64,000 bases of DNA from Eubacterium aggregans. Lineage in GTDB: Bacteria > Bacillota > Clostridia > Eubacteriales > Eubacteriaceae. The notes under the pieces are model-generated. The model worked only from the letters and a program-made list of their open reading frames with translations. It was not told the DNA's origin and did no database searches. Position 1 is the stretch's first letter, and every line of letters starts with the position of its first letter. The stretch lies in NCBI RefSeq assembly GCF_900107815.1, contig NZ_FNRK01000008.1, forward strand, positions 1 through 64,000. The letters are read 5' to 3'. Positions 22,926 to 31,963 of this stretch are shown one piece after another. Made by a program: the position numbers and the translations under genes.

Positions 22926-25649
22926 ATGATTAAGAAAGCATTAGTGATTAACGGCATTCAGCGGACGCTGGTGGTAAAGGATTCAGACTCTTTGGCGGAT
23001 GTGTTGCGCAGACAGATGCTGCTTACCGGCTGTAAGATTGGCTGCGGTAAGGGCCAGTGTGGTGCCTGTAATATCATCATGGATGGCAAAGTCACCCGTT
23101 CCTGCGTTGTGAAAATGTCAAAGGTTCCGGAGTATGCTGAAATCCAGACCATCGAAGGGATTGGAACACCAACAGATTTGCATCCCCTCCAGGTGGCATG
23201 GATGGCCTATGGTTGCGCCCAATGCGGTTTCTGCAGCCCCGGTTTTATCATGACGGCCAAGGTGCTGCTGGAACAGAACTCAAGCCCCACCCGGGAAGAG
23301 GTGCGGGCGTGGTTTAATACCAATCGCAATCTCTGTCGCTGTACAGGCTACAAGCCCCTTATTGATGCTGTTATGGCCGCAGCAGAGGTGATTCGCGGAG
23401 AAAAAACTAAAGAGGACCTTTTATTCAAGCCAACCGAAAATGAAATTCTGGGTTCAGAGTACATCCGCCCATCCGCCACGGCCAAGGTCACGGGAAGCTG
23501 GGACTTTGGTGCAGATGCTGCCCTGCGTATGCCAGCGGATACCCTGAGGATTGCCCTGGTGCAGTCGGATGTATCCCACGCGATCATCAAGGGCATCGAC
23601 ATCACTGAAGCTCAGGCCATGCCGGGGGTGTTTAAGGTCATCACCCATGCCGATGTGAAAGGAAAAAACCGCATCACCGGGTTGATTACCTTCCCAACCA
23701 ACAAGGGGGATGGATGGGATCGTCCAATCCTGTGTGATGAAAAGATATTCCAATTTGGGGATGCCATTGCCATGGTAGCCGCGGATACCGAGGAACATGC
23801 CCGGGCTGCGGCGGCCAAGGTGGTGGTGGATTTAGAAATTCTACCGGCTTACATGAGCGCGCCGGAAGCTTTGGCAGAGGATGCCATTGAAATCCATCCC
23901 GGGACGCCAAATGCTTATTATGAAACGAATTGTATTAAGGGTGAAGAGACCGGCCCAATTTTTGAAACCGCGGCCCATACTGTCGATGTAGAGAGTTTCT
24001 GTAGCCGTCAGCCCCATCTGTTTCTGGAACCGGACTGCGGATTTGCCTATTACGATGAAGACGGCCGCCTGACCATCCATTCCAAATCCATCGGGATTCA
24101 TCTCCATCACGCCATGATTTGTGCGGGCCTGGGGGTGGAAGCCGAGGAACTGCGCTTGATCCAGAATAACACCGGGGGGACCTTTGGATATAAATTCTCA
24201 CCCACCATGGAAGCGCTTCTGGGCGTGGCCTGTATGGCCACGGGAAGACCGGTTTCCCTGGTGTACGATATGTATCAGAGTATTACTTACACAGGAAAAC
24301 GCTCACCAGGCTGGATGCATATTCGCCTGGCGGCTGATGAAGACGGCAAACTCTTAGCCTTGGAAGGGGATAACTATATCGATCATGGTCCTTACTCTGA
24401 ATTTGGGGATCTGCTCACCCTGCGGCTCACCCAATTTGTCGGGGCCGGCTACGATATTAAAAATATCCGAAACAAGAGCCAAACCGTGTGTACCAATCAT
24501 GCTTGGGGCTCGGCCTTCCGGGCCTATGGGTCCCCTCAGTCCTATATGGGCAGTGAAATCGCCATGGATGTACTGGCGGCTGAAATGGGCATGGACCCCT
24601 TTGATCTACGGTACAAAAATATCTACCGTGAAGGAGCGACCACACCCACCGGACAAGTCCCTGAGGTGTTGTGCCTGGAAAGTATGTATGATACCCTCCG
24701 TCCGCTGTACGAAGAAGCAAAGGCCCGGTGTGCAGAAAAATCCACCGATAAGGTGAAATACGGCGTGGGCCTGTCCCAGGGGATTTATGGCTGTGGACTT
24801 GATGGGGCGGACGCCTCTGAGGCCGCTGTAGAAATCACACCCAAAGGCTTCACCGTGTACGATTCCTGGGAGGATCATGGACAAGGCGCGGATATCGGAA
24901 CCTTGACCATGGCCCATGAAACCCTGAAGGTCACTGGAGCAACCCCTGAGCAGTTCAAATTGGTGATGAATGATACCGCGTACACACCCAATTCTGGACC
25001 CGCCGGGGGAAGCCGTTCCAATGTAATGTGTGGCCAGGCCATTAAAAATGCCTCGGAAATGCTTTTAAACGCCATGACTAAGGGGGACGGCACCTACCGG
25101 ACCTACGATGAAATGGTAGCAGAAAATATTCCGGTGAAGTACGATGGCAAATGGGTGGCCAGCATGTGTACGGACTGCGATATGGAAACCGGACAGGGCG
25201 ATCCCTTCAGCATCTATATGTACGAGTTGTTCATGCCGGAGGTTTCTGTGGACATGGAAACCGGTAAGGTTAAGGTGGAAAAATTCACCACCGTTGCCGA
25301 TTTTGGGACGATTATCAACAAGACCGTGGTTGACGGACAGGTGTACGGTGGCTTGGCCCAGGGCATCGGGCTGGCCCTCACCGAGAACTTTGAGGATTTA
25401 ACCAAGCATACCTCCTACAAGGCTTGTGGGATTCCTTATCCCATGGACATTACGGATGACATTAATATTATCTATCAGGAAACCTACCGTAAAAACGGGC
25501 CTTACGGGGCAGCCGGCTGTGGCGAAGGGCCCCTGACGGCACCCCATCCAGCCATTCTTAATGCCATTTATGCGGCCACCGGGGCCCGGATAACCACCGT
25601 TCCGGCTTTGCCTGAAGTGGTCAAAGCAGCACTGGAAGAACGGGATTAG
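22926..25649 (+). CDS. mop: molybdenum-dependent aldehyde oxidoreductase (Mop type)
   Basis: A 907-aa xanthine-oxidase-family enzyme that oxidises aldehydes to acids at a molybdopterin cytosine dinucleotide site. Residues 1-80 bind a plant-type 2Fe-2S cluster (Cys40, 45, 48, 60) and residues 85-155 a second one (Cys100, 103, 137, 139), the same numbering I recall for the Desulfovibrio gigas enzyme, which is also 907 aa. The rest is the molybdenum domain, with ITGLITFPTNKGDGWDRPIL near residue 250, GGTFGYKFSP near 418, AWGSAFRAYGSPQ near 529 and the catalytic glutamate at about 867 in GCGEGPLTAPH. There is no FAD domain, so it needs an external electron acceptor; the next gene is the likely partner. 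It is the first gene of the operon, though a hairpin follows it. Confidence 0.95.
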   Translation: MIKKALVINGIQRTLVVKDSDSLADVLRRQMLLTGCKIGCGKGQCGACNIIMDGKVTRSCVVKMSKVPEYAEIQTIEGIGTPTDLHPLQVAWMAYGCAQCGFCSPGFIMTAKVLLEQNSSPTREEVRAWFNTNRNLCRCTGYKPLIDAVMAAAEVIRGEKTKEDLLFKPTENEILGSEYIRPSATAKVTGSWDFGADAALRMPADTLRIALVQSDVSHAIIKGIDITEAQAMPGVFKVITHADVKGKNRITGLITFPTNKGDGWDRPILCDEKIFQFGDAIAMVAADTEEHARAAAAKVVVDLEILPAYMSAPEALAEDAIEIHPGTPNAYYETNCIKGEETGPIFETAAHTVDVESFCSRQPHLFLEPDCGFAYYDEDGRLTIHSKSIGIHLHHAMICAGLGVEAEELRLIQNNTGGTFGYKFSPTMEALLGVACMATGRPVSLVYDMYQSITYTGKRSPGWMHIRLAADEDGKLLALEGDNYIDHGPYSEFGDLLTLRLTQFVGAGYDIKNIRNKSQTVCTNHAWGSAFRAYGSPQSYMGSEIAMDVLAAEMGMDPFDLRYKNIYREGATTPTGQVPEVLCLESMYDTLRPLYEEAKARCAEKSTDKVKYGVGLSQGIYGCGLDGADASEAAVEITPKGFTVYDSWEDHGQGADIGTLTMAHETLKVTGATPEQFKLVMNDTAYTPNSGPAGGSRSNVMCGQAIKNASEMLLNAMTKGDGTYRTYDEMVAENIPVKYDGKWVASMCTDCDMETGQGDPFSIYMYELFMPEVSVDMETGKVKVEKFTTVADFGTIINKTVVDGQVYGGLAQGIGLALTENFEDLTKHTSYKACGIPYPMDITDDINIIYQETYRKNGPYGAAGCGEGPLTAPHPAILNAIYAATGARITTVPALPEVVKAALEERD

Positions 25650-25661
25650 TATGAAAATTTA

Positions 25662-25688
25662 ACGGGCCATTTCAATGGCCCGTTTTTC
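25662..25688 (+). terminator. terminator or attenuator after mop
   Basis: ACGGGCCATT-TC-AATGGCCCGT followed by TTTTT. It probably ends part of the transcripts, giving more mop than accessory message. Confidence 0.88.
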
Positions 25689-25770
25689 CATATGCAACTG
25701 TTCTGGGTGTCATCAGATATGGGAACTGGATAATAATCCGATTATTTGATTGGGAAGGAGGGTGAGTCCA

Positions 25771-28005
25771 ATGTATGAGTTTACTCAAAAACTGCTGCAT
25801 GAAAGCGAAGGGAAGTGTACCCAGGATGAACTGCCGGCCTGTGCTGCTGCCTGCCCCCTGCATCTGGATGGGCGGGGCTTGTGTGAAAAAGTAGCAGAGA
25901 CGGATTTTACCGGAGGACGAAAGCTGGTAGAAGCGGCCTGCGTTTTTCCTCGGCTGGTGGCGCGGTATTGTGAAGCACCCTGTGCCCAGGCCTGTCTGCG
26001 GAAGGATTTTGGCGGAGGGATACAGATGCCAGGTCTGGAAGTGGCCTGCCTGACCCATGGCGCTCCCCCCAAGCCACCCCGGTTTAAAACCCGTTTAAAA
26101 AAATTAGCGGTGGCGGTGCTGGGGGATGGCATCTTCAGTCTGGCAGCTGCGGCCGAACTGGTAAAGCGGGGGTATCCGGTCACCCTGTATGGGTCTGGGG
26201 CTCATCCCCTGGAAGCGCTGGCAGATTACGCCGTGGTTTTAGACACCGAGGTTGATGCACTTTTAAAGGGGGGATTAACCTTTGTCCCTAATCAGTGTGG
26301 TGATGCTCCCTTCCCTTTGGAGGAGGAGGGATTTAAAGAAGCCGGATTCCATGCTGCCATTGTGCCCGAGGGGGGAGATGGGATGCCAAAGGTCCAGGGG
26401 AGCCTTGGGGAAAGCCTGGTCAAGGGAATCTTTGTTGGAGGTGGGACATCCAGTCTCATCAAAAAGTTGGGGGAAGCCCGGACCTGTGCCATAACGGTGG
26501 ATCGCTATGTCCAGGGGGTATCCCTGGGAGAAGGCAGAGAAAAAGAAGCTCCCTTTGAAACAACCCTGCGGGTAAACACAAAATCCGTCAAAGTAGAAAC
26601 GCCCATTCCATTGGATGAAGGGGCGGGTGAATCCCCGGGGGAAAAATGTGTGGCAGAGGCCAGGCGTTGTCTGAATTGTACCTGTCTGCAATGTGTCCCT
26701 GGATGCGCATATCTTCAATTTTATGACAAAGAACCCAAGAAACTGATACGGGAAATATTTAATAACCTGTCGGTGGCGATGGGATTGCGGACTGCCAACA
26801 CCATGATCAACAGCTGTGCCCTTTGCGGGCAATGCGCAGTGGTCTGCCCCAATGGGTTGGATGTGGGCGCGTTATGCCACCTGGCCCGTGAAAACATGGT
26901 GGAGGTAGATAAAATGCCCGCCCGGGCCCATAGCTTTGCATTGCAGGATATGGCCTACTCCAATAGTGAAAACTACTTTCTGGTTCGCCATCAGCCAGGC
27001 TGGGAAAAAAGTGATTGGGCTTATTTTCCTGGCTGTATGCTGGGGGCGTCGGCTCCGGAGCTGCTTGAAAAGAGTTATGGAGATCTGATGGGGCGTTTAG
27101 AAGGGGGAATCGGGCTGATTCTGGGATGCTGTGGTGTGATGCTGGATTGGGCGGGGCGACCTCAAGAATACCAGGAGGCCCTGGCTAAGCTTCAGACAGC
27201 CTGGGAGGAGTTGGGGCGTCCAACGGTGATTACTGCCTGCCCCACCTGTTACCATACCCTGGGTGAAAAGACGCCAATGGCGGTACGGGGGATCTGGGAG
27301 TTTCTGGAGAATCATCCGCCTGGGATTCCTGGCAAAGGGCAAAGCCTAGTTATCCACGATGCCTGTGGGGCTCGGAAGATGCCTCTGGTGCACCAGGCCA
27401 TCCGGGCCCTGGTCGAAGGGTGGGGATATCATATTGAAGAAAAAGAGATGAGCCAGGATAAAAGCAGCTGTTGTGGCTTCGGTGGCCTTTCCGGTTTTGC
27501 CAACCCATCTCTGGGAGAGGCCAGCGCCAAGCTGGCTGCGGCTCAAGGGGATCAGCCGGTACTGGCCTATTGCATCAATTGTCGGGATCGCATTAATCTG
27601 GGGGGCGGACAGGCACGGCATCTATTGGAATACATCTATGGTGATGCTCAGGAGGCAACGGCTGATTTCAGCCAGCGCCGCTATAATCGTCGTCACATTA
27701 ATGAGAAACTGCGCAGAACGCTTTGGGAGGAAGACGTGGAAGAACAGACAATACCCTATCGGTTAATTATGGATGAGGGAATTCGATCCGCCATGCAGGA
27801 GCGCATGGTGCTGGAAAGCGATGTGTACGATGTGCTGGACCGGTATCGGGAAACCGGAGACTGCGTGTTGGATGCCCAGGGTATCCGGAGTACTTCCGGC
27901 CGCTTTGAAAATGTTACCTTCTGGGTCCGCTTTACTGAGGAAGGCGATGGGGCATACCGAATTCATGGGGTGTATACCCATCGGATGAAAACAGCCCTTT
28001 TATAG
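25771..28005 (+). CDS. multi-cluster Fe-S / CCG-domain oxidoreductase linked to mop
   Basis: A 744-aa modular redox protein. The N-terminus (1-100) is Cys-rich like glutamate synthase small subunits (CTQDELPACAAACPLHLDG, YCEAPCAQACLRK). A Rossmann-like region follows near 110-140 with a degenerate nucleotide loop (VLGDGIFSLAAA). Two 4Fe-4S motifs come next: CLNCTCLQCVPGCAYL near 298 and CALCGQCAVVCPNG near 351. Two CCG domains of the heterodisulfide-reductase type follow: YFPGCMLG, LGCCGVML, CPTCYHTL, then HDACGARKMP, SSCCGFGGLSG, YCINCRDR. I recall this as the 'pyridine nucleotide-disulfide oxidoreductase/dicluster-binding' protein found beside mop in Desulfovibrio. ATG 25771 follows GGAAGGAGGGTG. 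An electron-transfer or maturation role for Mop is an inference. Confidence 0.78.
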   Translation: MYEFTQKLLHESEGKCTQDELPACAAACPLHLDGRGLCEKVAETDFTGGRKLVEAACVFPRLVARYCEAPCAQACLRKDFGGGIQMPGLEVACLTHGAPPKPPRFKTRLKKLAVAVLGDGIFSLAAAAELVKRGYPVTLYGSGAHPLEALADYAVVLDTEVDALLKGGLTFVPNQCGDAPFPLEEEGFKEAGFHAAIVPEGGDGMPKVQGSLGESLVKGIFVGGGTSSLIKKLGEARTCAITVDRYVQGVSLGEGREKEAPFETTLRVNTKSVKVETPIPLDEGAGESPGEKCVAEARRCLNCTCLQCVPGCAYLQFYDKEPKKLIREIFNNLSVAMGLRTANTMINSCALCGQCAVVCPNGLDVGALCHLARENMVEVDKMPARAHSFALQDMAYSNSENYFLVRHQPGWEKSDWAYFPGCMLGASAPELLEKSYGDLMGRLEGGIGLILGCCGVMLDWAGRPQEYQEALAKLQTAWEELGRPTVITACPTCYHTLGEKTPMAVRGIWEFLENHPPGIPGKGQSLVIHDACGARKMPLVHQAIRALVEGWGYHIEEKEMSQDKSSCCGFGGLSGFANPSLGEASAKLAAAQGDQPVLAYCINCRDRINLGGGQARHLLEYIYGDAQEATADFSQRRYNRRHINEKLRRTLWEEDVEEQTIPYRLIMDEGIRSAMQERMVLESDVYDVLDRYRETGDCVLDAQGIRSTSGRFENVTFWVRFTEEGDGAYRIHGVYTHRMKTALL

Positions 28006-28020
28006 GAAGAAAGAGAAAAA

Positions 28021-28236
28021 ATGGATAAATCTTATTACGAGTCCATCGACCCTGGTACGCTGGTATGCGGAAAATGCCACATCCCCATGGAAAAGGGGCC
28101 GGTTATGCTGGAATACGGTGGAAATGGCTTTCCTGTGGAGTTGCCCGTCTGTCCAAAATGCGGCTTTATTTATGTGCCGGAGGCATTGGCCATGGGAAAG
28201 ATACTAAAGGTTGAAAAACAGCTGGAAGATAAATGA
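28021..28236 (+). CDS. small double-CxxC protein of the mop operon (DVU_1557-like)
   Basis: A 71-aa protein with two cysteine pairs, CGKC near residues 17-20 and CPKC near residues 47-50, spaced like a zinc ribbon or rubredoxin-type site. It contains the conserved-looking segment VMLEYGGNGFPVELPVCPKC. I recall a 'redox protein' of this type in the same place in Desulfovibrio mop loci (locus number DVU_1557, from memory). It starts 15 bp after the preceding gene and overlaps the methyltransferase by 4 bp. Whether it binds iron or zinc cannot be told from the sequence. Confidence 0.72.
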   Translation: MDKSYYESIDPGTLVCGKCHIPMEKGPVMLEYGGNGFPVELPVCPKCGFIYVPEALAMGKILKVEKQLEDK

Positions 28237-28787
28237 TATTTGAAAATCATCAAATCCTCCATTGGATTAAAAAGACCGGGCTGCCGATTGGAGCTGGCAT
28301 ATTGGACTTAGGCTGTGGTCAGGGACAGATGGTACAGATCCTGGGGGCGGAGGGATTTCATGCCGTGGGGTTGGACTGTCGCCAGAACCATGTGCCGGAA
28401 TACTGTGGGGATATGAGGGCGATACCCGAAGAGGATGAGGCGTGGGATATGGTCCTGGCTATGTGCAGCCTTTCGGTGTGTGGAGGTGTTCCCCAGGCCC
28501 TCAAGGAAATCCATCGGGTGCTGCGCCCTGGAGGGATGGCCATCATCTCCGACTTATACGCCCTTGAAGGCAGACACAGCGTTTTGCCAAAGGCTGAAGA
28601 ATGGAAGATGATGGTGGCTCAGGCTGGTTTCACCCTTTGGGGTGAGGAGGACCTGACCTCGGTTTTTCGCACCTGGGTCCTCAGATCCATTTGGCAGGGT
28701 GAACGCTTATGTAATGAGGGGCTTCCCTCTGGAGTGCGGCTATCTGAATTGGGGTACGGCATTCTGATACTGAATAAAAACGAATGA
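28233..28787 (+). CDS. SAM-dependent methyltransferase of the mop operon (DVU_1556-like)
   Basis: A 184-aa class I methyltransferase. The SAM-binding loop is ILDLGCGQGQMVQIL (near residues 23-37), the second acidic position is in GLDCRQNHVPEYCGDMRAI, motif IV is AWDMVLAMCSLSVCGG, and RVLRPGGMAIISDLY is motif VI. The substrate is unknown. It overlaps the small Cys-pair gene and is 28 bp before the C_GCAxxG_C_C gene. The same pair occurs, as I recall, in Desulfovibrio mop loci, where no reaction has been assigned. Confidence 0.75.
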   Translation: MIFENHQILHWIKKTGLPIGAGILDLGCGQGQMVQILGAEGFHAVGLDCRQNHVPEYCGDMRAIPEEDEAWDMVLAMCSLSVCGGVPQALKEIHRVLRPGGMAIISDLYALEGRHSVLPKAEEWKMMVAQAGFTLWGEEDLTSVFRTWVLRSIWQGERLCNEGLPSGVRLSELGYGILILNKNE

Positions 28788-28815
28788 CAGAAAACATCTG
28801 AAAGGAGGGATCTTT

Positions 28816-29241
28816 GTGGATTTAATGGAGGAAATCATCGCATATGCTGAGGAGGGTTTTTATTGCAGCCAGATTATGATGCTCTTGGCATTGGGGGAGG
28901 AGGAACGGACCAATCCGGACCTTATTCGTGCCATGACCGGACTTAACGGGGGAATGGGGAACAGTGGCGGCATTTGCGGGACCCTGACCAGCGGCTGCTG
29001 TGTCATTGGCTATTTTGCGGGAAAAGGGGAACCCGATGAACTGGAAGCACCAGCGTTGGACCAAATGATTGGGGAGTATGTCCGTTGGTTTGAATCAACC
29101 GTGGGGTATCCCTATGGCGGGTGTGCGTGCTGCACCATTCTGGAGGGCGATGCCCGGAATCAGCTGACACGATGCCCGGGAATCCTTAAGATGGCCTATG
29201 AAAAAATTACCGAAATCCTTACAAAAAGTGGGGTGGTTTAA
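28816..29241 (+). CDS. C_GCAxxG_C_C family protein (DVU_1555-like)
   Basis: A 141-aa helical protein with the cysteine pattern of the C_GCAxxG_C_C family: EGFYCSQIMML near residue 12, GGMGNSGGICGTLTSGCCV near residue 46 and YGGCACCTILEG near residue 97, with a last cysteine in RCPGIL. Family members are thought to be redox proteins, but their chemistry is not established. The start is GTG 28816, supported by AAAGGAGGG eight bases upstream. It ends directly before the aminotransferase ATG (no gap), so the two are coupled. Confidence 0.8.
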   Translation: MDLMEEIIAYAEEGFYCSQIMMLLALGEEERTNPDLIRAMTGLNGGMGNSGGICGTLTSGCCVIGYFAGKGEPDELEAPALDQMIGEYVRWFESTVGYPYGGCACCTILEGDARNQLTRCPGILKMAYEKITEILTKSGVV

Positions 29242-30375
29242 ATGGCTATTTATATGAACAATGCGGCGACTTCCTGGCCCAAGCCCCCTGGTGTGGCCCA
29301 GGCCATGTATGAGAGCATCATCGCATTGCCGGGAGCGGCAAACCGAGGGGGACTGTCGGCCTTCAATCTGCCGGGGATGGTTCGGGAGGCTCTGGCTCGG
29401 GTGCTGGGGGTAACCCATCCCGCCCAGGTGGTGCTGACGGCCAATGCCACCCATGCCCTCAATCTGGCCATTTTTGGCATGGCCCTTCCCCGGGGTGCGG
29501 TAGTCCTAACCACGATGGCAGAACATAATTCAGTACTGCGGCCATTGTACACCCGCAGCCAGAAGGATGGGATTCGACGGGTTTTAGTTCGGACGGATTA
29601 CCAGGGGCGGGTTTCCCTTAGGGATTGGCGGGCTGCTCTGGAAGCTCATCATCCGGCGATGGTGGTGTTTACCCATGCATCCAATGTTACCGGTGCCGTC
29701 AATGAGGTTTCGGAGCTAGCGGCCCTGGCCCGTGGAGCAGGAGCCGTTACCCTGCTGGATGCCTCCCAGACCGCCGGATGGATACCTGTTAAGGCAGAGG
29801 CCTGGGGTATGGACATGGTGGCCGTCACTGGGCATAAATACCTGTTAGGGCCCCAGGGAACCGGGGCCCTGTATGTGGCACCGGGGCTGGCACTGCATCC
29901 CCACTTGGTGGGCGGTACCGGCATCCATAGTGATGAGGAAGAAATGCCCCAAGAAATGCCCCTGCACTTAGAAGCGGGGACACCTGCTGAGCCAGCCTTG
30001 GCCGGATTATTGGCGGCCCTATGCTGGGCAGAGGCCAATCCCCTGGATTTAAAGACAGAGAATGAAAAAATAGTCCTTACCCAGACCCTCCTGGAGGAGG
30101 CTGGTGCCGAAGTCGTGGCGGTGCAGGGCGAGCGGATGCCGGTAATCTCCTTTATGGTGCCGGGGTATTCGGCCGAAGAGGCTGGGGATATCCTTAGCAT
30201 GGCCGATGATATCCATTTGCGGACGGGGCTCCACTGTGCCCCGTTGGTATTCGCCGGACTACCTGGGCTTGCCCATAAGGAAACGATTCGAATCAGCCTG
30301 TCCCGATTTACCACAGAGGCAGAAATACGGGAGCTGGCCCAGGCTGTCCAGGCGGTTGCCCATGTTAGAGTTTAA
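29242..30375 (+). CDS. cysteine desulfurase / selenocysteine lyase-like PLP enzyme
   Basis: A 377-aa class V aminotransferase-fold enzyme. It begins MAIYMNNAATSWPKPPGVAQ, as such proteins do. The PLP lysine is in AVTGHKYLLGPQGTGALYV (near residue 198), the aspartate in TLLDASQTAGW (near 172), and a catalytic cysteine is in RTGLHCAPLVF (near 331). Enzymes of this kind release sulfur or selenium from cysteine or selenocysteine as a protein-bound persulfide. In this operon it could supply the terminal sulfido or seleno ligand of the molybdenum site, an inference from neighbours. It overlaps the next gene by 14 bp. Confidence 0.85.
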   Translation: MAIYMNNAATSWPKPPGVAQAMYESIIALPGAANRGGLSAFNLPGMVREALARVLGVTHPAQVVLTANATHALNLAIFGMALPRGAVVLTTMAEHNSVLRPLYTRSQKDGIRRVLVRTDYQGRVSLRDWRAALEAHHPAMVVFTHASNVTGAVNEVSELAALARGAGAVTLLDASQTAGWIPVKAEAWGMDMVAVTGHKYLLGPQGTGALYVAPGLALHPHLVGGTGIHSDEEEMPQEMPLHLEAGTPAEPALAGLLAALCWAEANPLDLKTENEKIVLTQTLLEEAGAEVVAVQGERMPVISFMVPGYSAEEAGDILSMADDIHLRTGLHCAPLVFAGLPGLAHKETIRISLSRFTTEAEIRELAQAVQAVAHVRV

Positions 30376-30661
30376 TTGTGCCAAGGTCGATAATTGCTTT
30401 GTCGATGCCCAAACCTATGAATATCAGACCCCGATTTCCAATGAACGGCTGATTTTGGCAATGGCGGACCATGGAATTTCCGTAGAGGTCAATCGTCAGT
30501 TTCGGAGACCCATTTTTAAAGGCACCTTAGAGGATGGGACCCGGTTCAAGGGAATTCTGGCTGGGGATATTCAGAAGGTCAGTTTTCCAAAGGATCAATG
30601 GCAGGCGGCAAAGATGGCCTATGAAGCATTGCTGGGGAAATTGCTGGAAGGAGAGGAGTAG
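30362..30661 (+). CDS. unknown 99-aa protein of the mop operon
   Basis: I do not recognise this protein. It starts MLEFNCAKVDNCFVDAQTYE and has two early cysteines (near residues 6 and 12), a basic middle (VNRQFRRPIFKGTLEDGTRF) and a helical end. No membrane segment is seen. ATG 30362 is inside the end of the aminotransferase gene and follows AGGCGG; longer in-frame starts would overlap that gene by far more. It ends 3 bp before the radical SAM gene. Its place between a sulfur-releasing enzyme and a radical SAM enzyme suggests a carrier or substrate role, but this is only context. Confidence 0.6.
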   Translation: MLEFNCAKVDNCFVDAQTYEYQTPISNERLILAMADHGISVEVNRQFRRPIFKGTLEDGTRFKGILAGDIQKVSFPKDQWQAAKMAYEALLGKLLEGEE

Positions 30662-30664
30662 AAA

Positions 30665-31963
30665 ATGTGCGAAAAAGTGTGGGAAATGGAAACAGAAAGC
30701 GTGTGTCCCATCTGTTTAAAAAGAATACCTGGGAAAAAGCATCAGGGCAATGCCGGAATTTTTATGGAAAAGAAATGTCCAGAGCATGGAGAATTTAAAA
30801 CCCTGATTTGGCGGGATACGGCGGATCACTACAGGGGCTGGAATACCCAGCGATGCTCTGGGGCAGAAACCGAAGCCGATACTCCTTGTCCAGAGGGCTG
30901 TAGCCATTGCAGGGCACATCGACAGGAAATCTGCTGTGTCCTGCTGGAGCTAACCAATGCCTGTAATCTGAACTGTCCGATCTGCTTTGCCCAGGCGGGT
31001 GAGGGCAGAATCTGGAGCCTGTCCATGGAGGATATCGAAAAGCGCTACGCTTATATGTTGGATAATGGGGGACCCTACAATATTCAGCTTTCGGGAGGAG
31101 AGCCGACACTGAGGGATGATCTGCCTGAAATCATCGCTCTGGGACGGCGCATGGGCTTCGATTATTTTCAGCTCAATACCAATGGTCTGCGTCTGGCAGA
31201 GGACTACGACTACCTTTTAGCCCTGAAAGAGGCGGGCCTGACCTGCATTTATCTCCAATTCGATGGAGTAACAGAGGAGCCCTACCGCCATCTCCGGGGA
31301 CGTTCCCTGCTCCATATTAAGGAACAAGTCATTGAGAACGCTCGCCGTGCTCAAATGGGGGTTGTACTGGTGCCCACCGTGATCCGGGGCGTTAATCTGG
31401 ATCAGGTGGGGGCTATTCTAAAATATGCCCTGATTAACCAGCCTGTGGTGCGCTGTGTACATTTTCAGCCCGCCAGCCACTTCGGCCGCTTCGATGTCGA
31501 CGCCCCGGGCCTGCCCCTGACCATTCCAGAGCTTCTGCGTAATATCGAGCGCCAGACCGGAGGTCAGATGAAGAGCGGGGATTTTAGCGGCGGCGGGGCG
31601 GAAAATCCATATTGCTCCTTCCACACCCGGTATATCAAAGAAAAAGACGGCTGCTTGAAAGTCATTAAAGGGGAGGGGGGATGCTGCTCCTCCAGCCAAT
31701 CCCAGGACTATGTGAAAATGCGGTGGGCTTGGCCTGAAGTCCCTAAAGGCTGCTGCGAAACGGAGGGGGATGCCCTGGATTCCTTTCTTTACGACATGGC
31801 CTACCACAGTCTGGCGGTGTCCGGGATGGCTTTTCAGGATTGTGAAAATCTGGAATTGTCCCGGCTTCAGAAGTGCTACATCGCTGTGGCCCAGGAGGAT
31901 GCCCTTATACCTTTTTGTGCCTATCATCTGACCAACCGCAGGGGAGAAGGGCTTTATCCATGA
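30665..31963 (+). CDS. radical SAM protein of the mop operon (TrsS-like)
   Basis: A 432-aa radical SAM enzyme. The cluster motif CxxxCxxC is ELTNACNLNCPICFAQAG (Cys100, 104, 107), and QLSGGEPTLRDDLPEII near residue 142 holds the GGE motif. Before it lies an N-terminal metal-site region (VCPICLKRIPGK, KKCPEHGEF, and CPEGCSHC near residue 75). The C-terminal third has more cysteines (GGCCSSSQ, KGCCETEG, IPFCAYHLT), probably for auxiliary clusters. I recall a radical SAM (seleno)protein called TrsS at this position in Desulfovibrio-type loci; here the frame is continuous, so no in-frame UGA is needed. ATG 30665 follows GGAGAGGAG. The substrate is unknown. Confidence 0.78.
   Translation: MCEKVWEMETESVCPICLKRIPGKKHQGNAGIFMEKKCPEHGEFKTLIWRDTADHYRGWNTQRCSGAETEADTPCPEGCSHCRAHRQEICCVLLELTNACNLNCPICFAQAGEGRIWSLSMEDIEKRYAYMLDNGGPYNIQLSGGEPTLRDDLPEIIALGRRMGFDYFQLNTNGLRLAEDYDYLLALKEAGLTCIYLQFDGVTEEPYRHLRGRSLLHIKEQVIENARRAQMGVVLVPTVIRGVNLDQVGAILKYALINQPVVRCVHFQPASHFGRFDVDAPGLPLTIPELLRNIERQTGGQMKSGDFSGGGAENPYCSFHTRYIKEKDGCLKVIKGEGGCCSSSQSQDYVKMRWAWPEVPKGCCETEGDALDSFLYDMAYHSLAVSGMAFQDCENLELSRLQKCYIAVAQEDALIPFCAYHLTNRRGEGLYP

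Noticed and set aside
30665-31963. Selenocysteine codon in the radical SAM protein
   Set aside because: The reading frame is uninterrupted, with cysteines at the cluster and C-terminal positions, so no in-frame UGA needs to be read here.
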